13,650 nt of DNA, taken from contig DGUE01000084.1 of the NCBI GenBank assembly GCA_002393895.1, positions 8,764 to 22,413 of the forward strand. The letters run 5' to 3'. Origin of the DNA: Bacteroidales bacterium UBA4318 (GTDB lineage: Bacteria > Bacteroidota > Bacteroidia > Bacteroidales > UBA932). Each line of letters begins with the position of its first letter. Within the stretch, counting starts at the first letter, position 1. The notes beneath the pieces are model-generated. The model had not been told where the DNA came from, did no database searches, and saw only the letters and a list, made by a program, of their open reading frames with translations. Below, piece by piece: positions 6,117 through 12,578 of this stretch. The position numbers and the translations under genes are program-made.

Positions 6117-7580
6117 ATGAAGAATTTTTTGTTTTTTCTTGCTGCTGTGTTCGCGTTGTCCTGCTCGCCGGGTGGAGACAAAACGCTTCAGTTACAAAGC
6201 GAAGAGGATCTTGCCGGCCTGAGGATTGCGGCCAAAACCGGGTCTTGCTATGATTTGGAACTGTCCGGCCGCAAAGACATCGAACTCCTGCTTTTCAACA
6301 CCGAGGCCGATCTTATCCAGGCCGTTCTGAGCGGTCATGCCGATGCTCTCGTTCAAGACGAGGTTACATTCAATTCCGAGGTCTGCAAGGAATATGGAAT
6401 AAAGATGGCCTTCAAGACCAGCTTGAGTTTCCCTACAGCATTCATGTTCCGCAAAGACAACACTGAGCTTCTCGCTGCCATGAATGCTGTCCAGAAGAAT
6501 CTCGAGGCGGACGGCACCATGAAAACTCTCAAGGATTTCTGGTTGACGGAAGCATATATTTCGAACAAGACGCTCCGTCACATTCCCGTCGAGAACGAAG
6601 GCGAGCCGCTCCGGGTAGCCGTCGTAACCAACGTTGCACCGATTGCATTCATGGTTGGAGACGAGTGGTATGGCATGGAGATAGACATGGCAAGGGCCCT
6701 TTCAAACTATCTTCACAGGCCTCTCGAGTTTAAACTTTACGACACTTCCGGCATGATGGCCGTGAAAAACGGCACGGCTGACCTGATGCTCGGTTGCCTG
6801 TTCGTCACCCCCGAAAGGCAGGTAGAGTTTTCGTTTGCCGAACCGTATCACTACTTCCATGGAGCATATTACGTCCAAGACACTGCCGCAGAAAAAGAGG
6901 CCGTAGGATTCTGGGGCAGGATAAAGAGAAGCTTCAAGCGGAATTTTGTGGATGAAGGCCGATGGAAATACATTACTTCCGGCCTGCTTGAAACCCTGAA
7001 AATAACGCTTCTGGCGATTCTTTTCGGATCTGTGCTGGGGGTAGGGATATGCGCATTGACACGCAGCCGCCGCAGATGGCTTCGCGACACTGCAGCCGTT
7101 TACAACTGGTTCATGGCGGGCGTGCCGATTCTCGTGCTGCTGCTCATCCTTTTCTATGTGGTATTCCCGGGCAGCGGGCTGAGCCCCTCGATGGTGGCCA
7201 TTGTGGCCTTCGCCATGGATTTCGCAGCAGGGGCCGGAAGAATCTATTCTACATCGCTCGAAGCTATCCCCCGCGGACAGACGGAGGCTGGCCTGGCGTT
7301 GGGATTCACCAGGATGCAGACATTCTTCAATATTGTGCTTCCCCAGGCTGCAAAGCGTGGCCTTCCGCTTTTCCGCGGGCAATGCATAAGCACTCTGAAG
7401 GGAACATCCATCGTAGGATATATCGCTATCCAGGATCTTACGCGTGCGGGAGACATGATACGCAGCCGCACATTCGACGCCTTCTTCCCGCTTTTGGCGA
7501 TAACGGTGGTCTACTTCATTCTCGCCAGGCTGATTATCATCCTTCTTCAACTCGCATCCCCTAAAAAACAGGCGCTATGA
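6117..7580 (+). CDS. amino acid ABC importer: lipoprotein-anchored substrate-binding lobes fused to permease
   Basis: 487 residues from the ATG at 6117. Longer in-frame starts exist upstream from 5988, but this one begins a lipoprotein signal (MKNFLFFLAAVFALSC, Cys16). Residues 27-142 resemble lobe II of the SBP_bac_3 family: DLAGLRIAAKTGS (31-43), LSGHADALVQD (71-81), ending ADGTMKTLKDFW. Residues 163-254 resemble lobe I: LRVAVVTNVAPIAF, YGMEIDMA, then TPER (231-234), whose Arg normally binds the amino acid carboxylate, and FAEPY. The lobes are thus in reverse order to the canonical protein. From about 288 a HisM/GlnP-type permease follows with four to five hydrophobic segments and the EAA loop (EAGLALG, 390-396) that docks the ATPase. 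The partner ATPase gene overlaps the stop. Polar amino acid uptake is inferred from the family; the exact substrate is unknown. Confidence 0.88.
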   Translation: MKNFLFFLAAVFALSCSPGGDKTLQLQSEEDLAGLRIAAKTGSCYDLELSGRKDIELLLFNTEADLIQAVLSGHADALVQDEVTFNSEVCKEYGIKMAFKTSLSFPTAFMFRKDNTELLAAMNAVQKNLEADGTMKTLKDFWLTEAYISNKTLRHIPVENEGEPLRVAVVTNVAPIAFMVGDEWYGMEIDMARALSNYLHRPLEFKLYDTSGMMAVKNGTADLMLGCLFVTPERQVEFSFAEPYHYFHGAYYVQDTAAEKEAVGFWGRIKRSFKRNFVDEGRWKYITSGLLETLKITLLAILFGSVLGVGICALTRSRRRWLRDTAAVYNWFMAGVPILVLLLILFYVVFPGSGLSPSMVAIVAFAMDFAAGAGRIYSTSLEAIPRGQTEAGLALGFTRMQTFFNIVLPQAAKRGLPLFRGQCISTLKGTSIVGYIAIQDLTRAGDMIRSRTFDAFFPLLAITVVYFILARLIIILLQLASPKKQAL

Positions 7581-8641
7581 TTACAGTACGACATCTTAAC
7601 AAGACATACCATGACCCCGACGGCACATCCCTTGCTGTCCTGAAAGATATCAACTGTGAGATAGGCCCCGGAGAGGTCATCAGCATAATAGGCCCGTCCG
7701 GAACGGGAAAAAGCACCTTCCTCAGGGCGCTGAATCTGCTGGACCCTCCTACGGGAGGTGAAATCCTCTTCCATGGTGAGAATATCCTTGCCAAAGGATA
7801 CCCGGTGCATATGATGAGGCAGAAAATAGGCATGGTATTCCAGAGCTTCAACCTCTTCGATCACATGACGGTGGCGGAAAACATTATGTACGCTCCGGTC
7901 AAGATACTTCACGAGAGCAAGGATCAAGCCAGCGAAGAAGCCCTTTCCCTTCTCAGGAAGGTCGGGCTGACCGACAAGGCGGATGTCTATCCTTCCAACC
8001 TGTCAGGCGGCCAGAAACAGAGGGTGGCGATTGCCCGCTGCCTTGCAATGAAACCGGAAGTCATCCTTTTCGACGAGCCCACATCCGCCCTCGACCCTAC
8101 CATGGTGGGAGAAGTGCTCAGCGTGATGAAACAGCTGGCCCGCGAAGGGATGACCATGCTCATCGTAACGCACGAAATGAAATTCGCGCGCGACATCAGC
8201 ACCCGGATTTTCTTCATGTACGACGGATATATCCACGAAGACGGCACACCTGCCCAGATATTCGACAACCCCCGCCGCAGCGCTACCCGTGAGTTCACCC
8301 AGCGGATCCGCAGGGAGGTTTTCGAAATCGACGGGCCCGGATTCGACTTCCAGGGAATGTACTCCACCATGGCTCAGTTCTGCATCAAGCACGACATCGC
8401 CACAGCCCGCGAGAGGGTGGAGAGCCTCTGCGAACTGATGATTAACGACATCATGTCTGCATACAGGCCGATGACGGTGCGCATCAACTATAAGGAGATT
8501 GCGGATGAGGCTTCGCTCGATTTCATGGTGGAAGGCCTGGAGAAGTCCCCTGTCGACAGCAACGACAGGCTTCTTGCCCTGTGCAGGGAGGTTGTCGAAG
8601 AGCCCACCTCACGCGGATTCAGGATCAAACTGATTCTGTAG
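7577..8641 (+). CDS. amino acid ABC importer ATP-binding protein with C-terminal extension
   Basis: 354 residues. It overlaps the permease gene at ATGA (7577-7580), a sign of translational coupling. Residues 1-245 form a GlnQ/HisP-type ATPase: Walker A GPSGTGKST (39-47), Q-loop Q89, signature LSGGQKQR (142-149), Walker B VILFDEP (162-168), D-loop SALD and switch His199. It powers import of the amino acid handled by the fused receptor-permease. Typical GlnQ proteins end near residue 245; here about 105 residues follow. In that tail LCELMIND (284-291) resembles the N-box of GHKL ATPase folds and FMVEGLEKSPV a degenerate G1 box, so it may be a regulatory domain derived from an anti-sigma-like ATPase. 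That last point is inference from pattern only. Confidence 0.92.
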   Translation: MITVRHLNKTYHDPDGTSLAVLKDINCEIGPGEVISIIGPSGTGKSTFLRALNLLDPPTGGEILFHGENILAKGYPVHMMRQKIGMVFQSFNLFDHMTVAENIMYAPVKILHESKDQASEEALSLLRKVGLTDKADVYPSNLSGGQKQRVAIARCLAMKPEVILFDEPTSALDPTMVGEVLSVMKQLAREGMTMLIVTHEMKFARDISTRIFFMYDGYIHEDGTPAQIFDNPRRSATREFTQRIRREVFEIDGPGFDFQGMYSTMAQFCIKHDIATARERVESLCELMINDIMSAYRPMTVRINYKEIADEASLDFMVEGLEKSPVDSNDRLLALCREVVEEPTSRGFRIKLIL

Positions 8642-8670
8642 TTTCTGACTTCTTTCATGAGAATTATTTA

Positions 8671-8678
8671 TAACTTTG
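8671..8678 (+). promoter_or_regulatory. Bacteroidota-type -7 element for the envelope gene cluster
   Basis: TAACTTTG matches TAnnTTTG exactly and lies 20 bp before the ATG at 8699. The region where a -33 box would fall (about 8648-8655) is T-rich, without a clear TTTG. The 57-bp gap after the ATPase gene shows no terminator hairpin, so some readthrough from the transporter is possible. Confidence 0.65.
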
Positions 8679-8698
8679 TGAAAAACAAAGGATAAGCC

Positions 8699-9289
8699 AT
8701 GAAAAAATTAATTGCACTATTAGCAGTCCCCCTTGCACTGCTGGCCATTTCTTCCTGCGAAAGAACCGGGCAGGACGAACCCGAAAATGAATCCCTCGAA
8801 GTAAACGAAGCCAACCTTAAAGGCACCTGGGAGGGCGGCGTAGAGCATGATTTCGCCCAGGGCTATCCCCAGCGGTGGCGCATCCAGTTCGATGGGAAAA
8901 ACTACACCACATGGCATACCCACCAGACGGCAGGGTCGACCCTCGATGAGGTGCAGGGCCTAAAGACCGTGGGCAACAAGGAAAAGGGTACCTGGGCTTA
9001 TGCCGATGGAGTCCTGATCCTCACGCCCAAGGAGCAGTTTGCGTCATACTTCCAGGTAATGAAACCCGATTACTCATTAGCTGGATATACTTACTATGAT
9101 TACAATGAAAGTACCATGGAAGCGGTCCAATGGTACGTAACCTCGCAGGGTATCATTGAAAGCGGCATAGAGAGAGATCTCGCCGAAGGCTCAGAATGGT
9201 ATATTTCCAAGTGGAGGAACGTCTCCCTGACCAAGACCACTCTTACCATAAGGATCAACAGGGATACTTTTGTTCTCGAGAAGAAGTAA
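8699..9289 (+). CDS. lipoprotein of unknown function, lipocalin-like size
   Basis: 196 residues with a clear lipoprotein signal: MKKLIALLAVPLALLAISSC, lipid on Cys20, followed by an acidic stretch (DEPENESLEVNE). Acidic residues just after the Cys can act as a surface-export signal in Bacteroidota, so surface exposure is possible. The mature part begins LKGTWEGG and alternates hydrophobic and polar residues with many Trp and Tyr (RWRIQFDGKNYTTW, GTWAYADGVLILTP, TLTIRINRDTFVLEKK). This is the look of small beta-barrel lipocalin-like lipoproteins common in the phylum, where LxGTW opens the first strand. No catalytic motif is seen. It is first in a likely four-gene operon, 16 bp before an outer-membrane barrel gene. 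Confidence 0.82.
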   Translation: MKKLIALLAVPLALLAISSCERTGQDEPENESLEVNEANLKGTWEGGVEHDFAQGYPQRWRIQFDGKNYTTWHTHQTAGSTLDEVQGLKTVGNKEKGTWAYADGVLILTPKEQFASYFQVMKPDYSLAGYTYYDYNESTMEAVQWYVTSQGIIESGIERDLAEGSEWYISKWRNVSLTKTTLTIRINRDTFVLEKK

Positions 9290-9305
9290 GAATAATCACC
9301 AAAAT

Positions 9306-9887
9306 ATGAAAAAACTGATAACTGCAATTCTCCTGCTTGCGCTCTCAATGCCACTGCTCGCACAGGAACCGGTAGAACAGAAATGGACCGTCAGGGGCTC
9401 GGCGGGCTATTTCCCCTCCGTGCCCGTCATCGCATCGCTTTTCGGCGCCATCGCCGTAGGCATAGCAGTGAGCGCCAACGAGGATAACAACGAGACGCTC
9501 CAGATAGATCTACCCCCTTATCTCGCGTTTGACCTGATGTATAATTTCAATTCCAGATGGTCTGCCGGCCTGAGCACAGGTTATACCGGATGTGTCTGGA
9601 ATGTTGTCGACAAGGACACGCGCGCGGTGCACTCCTCATCCTACCTTACTTTTATCCCGGTGAATGCAGTCGGGAGATGCAACTATCTGAACCGCCCCAA
9701 AGTGAAACTTTACGGTTCTATTGAGGCGGGCGTGCTGCTCTCCGCAGGGGACAGTCTGGATCTCGCCTTCGACGCCCAGCTCAACCCTATCGGTGTCGAG
9801 TACGGGACCAAGTTCTTCGGCATGCTTGAGGCCGGCGTCGGCATGAACTATTTCGGCGGACGCATAGGTGTGGGTTACAGGTTCTGA
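9306..9887 (+). CDS. small outer-membrane beta-barrel protein
   Basis: 193 residues from the ATG at 9306, chosen over an in-frame ATG at 9270 because it starts the signal peptide MKKLITAILLLALSMPLLAQ and avoids overlap with the previous gene. The mature chain shows alternating amphipathic strands (RWSAGLSTGYTG, KVKLYGSIEAGVLL, GMLEAGVGMNYFG) and ends RIGVGYRF with a terminal Phe. A terminal aromatic residue is the usual signal for insertion by the Bam machinery. The size fits a barrel of about eight strands. Function is unknown; such proteins may be structural, adhesive or accessory to a neighbouring system. It sits between a lipoprotein gene and a carboxypeptidase-regulatory-like protein gene, with gaps of 16 and 9 bp. 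Confidence 0.8.
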   Translation: MKKLITAILLLALSMPLLAQEPVEQKWTVRGSAGYFPSVPVIASLFGAIAVGIAVSANEDNNETLQIDLPPYLAFDLMYNFNSRWSAGLSTGYTGCVWNVVDKDTRAVHSSSYLTFIPVNAVGRCNYLNRPKVKLYGSIEAGVLLSAGDSLDLAFDAQLNPIGVEYGTKFFGMLEAGVGMNYFGGRIGVGYRF

Positions 9888-9896
9888 TCCTTCCCC

Positions 9897-11105
9897 ATGC
9901 GTAGGCTGCTGACAGCCATACTGCTTCTGGCTCCCCTGTGGACACTTTCCGCCCAGGCAGGGCTGGAGTATTCCGTGAGGGGAACCGTGGTGGATGCATC
10001 CGGCGGCAAGCCTCTGGAGGCCGTCAGCGTGGTGGTGCCGGGGCAGAATTACGCCACTGTCACCAACGCGGACGGGAGTTTTGTCATCAAGGCCGACAGG
10101 CCCATCTCCGAACTTCTGTTTTCCCGTATCGCCTACCGCGATGCGCGGATAAAGGCAGGCCAGGGAAATGTGCTGGTGAAGATGACCCCCATCGCATATC
10201 CTCTCCAGGAGGCCTCCATTGTGACGGGAGATCCCCGGAGCATAGTGGAATCTGCGATAGAGCGCATCGCCCACAACTACCCTGACAAGCCGGAACTTCT
10301 GCGCTGCTTCTACCGGGAAACCCTGCAGAAGCGCCAGCGCTATATATCTGTGAACGAGGCTGTTGCGCGAATCTATAAGAGCCCATACTACCTTTTCTCC
10401 CCGGGCTCGGACCGTACCGCCCTGGACAAGAGCCGGGTAATCATGAGCCAGCGTAGGGGGGATACCCTTAGCGTGCGCATGATGGGAGGGCCTACCCTGG
10501 CGGCCACCTTCGACGCCGTCAAGAACAAGGATGTGCTGTTTAACAGGACGGATATGGATCTCTACGTTTTCCGTATGGAATCCCCGGCCTATATAGCAGA
10601 CCGCCTGCAGTTCGTAATCAGCCTGGAGCCTGCCGGGGAAGCCGAATATGCCCTCTACTACGGTAAGCTCTATATTGACAGGGAGACCCTGGCTTTCAGC
10701 AGGATAGAGCTCTCCCTCGACATGTCCGACCCCGGGAAGGCAACCCGGGTTATGCTTGTCCGCAAGCCGCTTGCGCTCCGTTTTACCCCTAAGGCCCTGA
10801 GCTATGTGCTGAGTTATCGCCAGCAGGATGGGTTGGCCAGGATGGACTATTTCCGTTCGTCCATGAGCTTCCGCTGCGATTGGAAGAAGCGGCTTATCGC
10901 CACCAGCTACACTGCGGTCAACGAACTCGTGGTGACGGACCTGGTAGAGCCGGCCGTGCCTATCGCCAAGAGCGAGGTGTTCCGCCCCAGCGACGTGCTG
11001 GACGACAAGGCCCCGCTATTTCAGGACCCCGATTTCTGGAAAGACTACAATATCATAGAACCATCCGAGAGCCTCGAACATGCCGTGGCCCGGTTAAGAA
11101 AATAA
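9897..11105 (+). CDS. secreted protein with carboxypeptidase regulatory-like domain
   Basis: 402 residues with signal peptide MRRLLTAILLLAPLWTLSAQ. Residues 25-97 match the CarboxypepD_reg-like fold: VRGTVVDASGGKPLEAVSVV, then ATVTNADGSFVI, then the strand ending GNVLVKMTP. This is the same module that opens SusC/TonB receptors, but no plug or barrel follows. The remainder (about 110-402) has an often-seen Bacteroidota arrangement, beginning with a helical IVESAIERIAHNYPDKPELLRCFYRET segment and continuing as a beta-rich domain (YYGKLYIDRETLAFSRIEL). No enzymatic motif is recognised. It is probably periplasmic or associated with the outer membrane. It starts 9 bp after the barrel gene and ends 9 bp before the phosphoesterase gene, so it belongs to that operon. 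Confidence 0.85.
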   Translation: MRRLLTAILLLAPLWTLSAQAGLEYSVRGTVVDASGGKPLEAVSVVVPGQNYATVTNADGSFVIKADRPISELLFSRIAYRDARIKAGQGNVLVKMTPIAYPLQEASIVTGDPRSIVESAIERIAHNYPDKPELLRCFYRETLQKRQRYISVNEAVARIYKSPYYLFSPGSDRTALDKSRVIMSQRRGDTLSVRMMGGPTLAATFDAVKNKDVLFNRTDMDLYVFRMESPAYIADRLQFVISLEPAGEAEYALYYGKLYIDRETLAFSRIELSLDMSDPGKATRVMLVRKPLALRFTPKALSYVLSYRQQDGLARMDYFRSSMSFRCDWKKRLIATSYTAVNELVVTDLVEPAVPIAKSEVFRPSDVLDDKAPLFQDPDFWKDYNIIEPSESLEHAVARLRK

Positions 11106-11114
11106 ACACTGCTT

Positions 11115-12578
11115 ATGCTTAAAAAACTTTTCATCGCCATCGCGCTTTCAGCCATTCTTGCAGGCTGCACATGCACTCCAAAAGTCAACTATAAAATCTG
11201 GTACGACTGGCCGGAGAGATACCTTCCGGATTTCTCTACCCTCGGGGAGCCCGCCCTCACCGGAGTCAAGACCAATCTGGACCTGGAAGGCATAGACGAC
11301 ACCAAGAACCACTTCTGCGCCGTTTTCGAAACGGAGCTTAAAGTGAAGACAGAAGAGGAATACACCTTTGTCCTGACCACCGACGATGGCAGCAAGCTCT
11401 ATGTCGACGGAGAGATGTTGATCAACAGCGACGGCGCCCGCGGGCCCATCGAGGAGAAGGCAGTCAAAGTGCTTTCAAAAGGAAAGCACGCCATAAAAGT
11501 CGAATGGTTCGACTACGATAAGAGCCAGTCGATGGTGTTCCGTTATTCGACGCCCACCATCAAGGAGAGGGAGCTCGACGACACCCATCTTTACAGGGAA
11601 GACCGCGCCACCAGCAAGCATGCCTTCGTGAAACCCCAGGTAAAGGAGGCCTACAAGCGCTTTGCAGCCTGGAAGGGGGATGACGAGGTGCTGGTTTATC
11701 CCATCCTCACCGACGTTCACACCTGCGGACGCTTCAGCTACAAGCACATAGGCTATGCAACCGTCGCCGCAAAGCAGTTCGACGCCGACTTCATGGTGAA
11801 CCTCGGGGACATCGGCCTGAACGCCTATCCCGCAACCGTGGATGCCAAATATTCGAAGTGGATCCTCGACAACGTCCGCGCCCAGATGGACAAGTACGAC
11901 GGCATCTGGCTCTATGCTCCCGGCAACCACGACTGGGATGCCGGCGAGGGGCGCCTCCACACCGAGCAGGAGCTGCAGGATTTCTTCCAGAAGCCCTGGG
12001 AGAAGCGTGCGGGAGGCAATCTCCATCTGACTCCCGAAAGGACCTATGGCTACTACGATATCCCCGAGAAGAACTTCCGCATCGTGTTCCTTAACAGCTG
12101 CACCTCTCGCACCAAGGGAGAGGCCTACTATCTTTATGGAAATGAGGAACTTGCCTGGCTTGGCGACCTGCTCGAGGCTACGGATCCCGCCACCAATATC
12201 ATAGTGCTGGCACACTACATGCCGCATCCCATGGGCCGCTGGACTATCAGTAAACCCGTTGAGCTGACGGATACCCAGAACAATGCCATCATGGATATGC
12301 TTTCGGAGTATGCGCAGAAGCGCACTATCGTGGCGATGGTCACTGGGGACAGCCACACCAACGACTACATCAACTACAAGGGTGTGAACTACTTCGTCTC
12401 CCAGGGTTACGGCTGGGTGGTCCCGGACCTGATGATGCCCACCAACCGCCACGCCTTCTTCGATTATAAGGAAACCCTTTGCATCGACGTGGTTGCCGTC
12501 AAGCCCTCCACCCGCGAGGTGCACACCTTCCGCATCGGCGCCGGCGGTGCCGACTACGACTACGTGTTCAGCTACTAG
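11115..12578 (+). CDS. lipoprotein with PA14-like domain and calcineurin-like phosphoesterase
   Basis: 487 residues with lipoprotein signal MLKKLFIAIALSAILAGC (Cys18). Residues about 25-145 resemble a PA14-type beta domain, often carbohydrate-binding: EEYTFVLTTDDGSKLYVDG, then GKHAIKVEWFD. From about 193 a metallophosphoesterase follows: TDVH (199-202), LGD (230-232), GNHD (270-273), AHYMPH with H367, and GDSH (411-414) where most relatives have GHxH. A PA14 module joined to a phosphoesterase suggests hydrolysis of phosphoesters on glycans or the cell surface, but the substrate is not known. The stop TAG (12576-12578) shares the palindrome CTAG with the stop of the convergent regulator. It is the second exported phosphoesterase in the window, unlike the one at 3069 in domain make-up. 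Confidence 0.87.
   Translation: MLKKLFIAIALSAILAGCTCTPKVNYKIWYDWPERYLPDFSTLGEPALTGVKTNLDLEGIDDTKNHFCAVFETELKVKTEEEYTFVLTTDDGSKLYVDGEMLINSDGARGPIEEKAVKVLSKGKHAIKVEWFDYDKSQSMVFRYSTPTIKERELDDTHLYREDRATSKHAFVKPQVKEAYKRFAAWKGDDEVLVYPILTDVHTCGRFSYKHIGYATVAAKQFDADFMVNLGDIGLNAYPATVDAKYSKWILDNVRAQMDKYDGIWLYAPGNHDWDAGEGRLHTEQELQDFFQKPWEKRAGGNLHLTPERTYGYYDIPEKNFRIVFLNSCTSRTKGEAYYLYGNEELAWLGDLLEATDPATNIIVLAHYMPHPMGRWTISKPVELTDTQNNAIMDMLSEYAQKRTIVAMVTGDSHTNDYINYKGVNYFVSQGYGWVVPDLMMPTNRHAFFDYKETLCIDVVAVKPSTREVHTFRIGAGGADYDYVFSY

Noticed and set aside
11475..12524. Minus-strand open frame of 349 codons opposite the PA14-phosphoesterase gene
   Set aside because: It is fully antisense to a gene with clear motifs, and its repetitive Val, Gly and His composition is typical of shadow frames.
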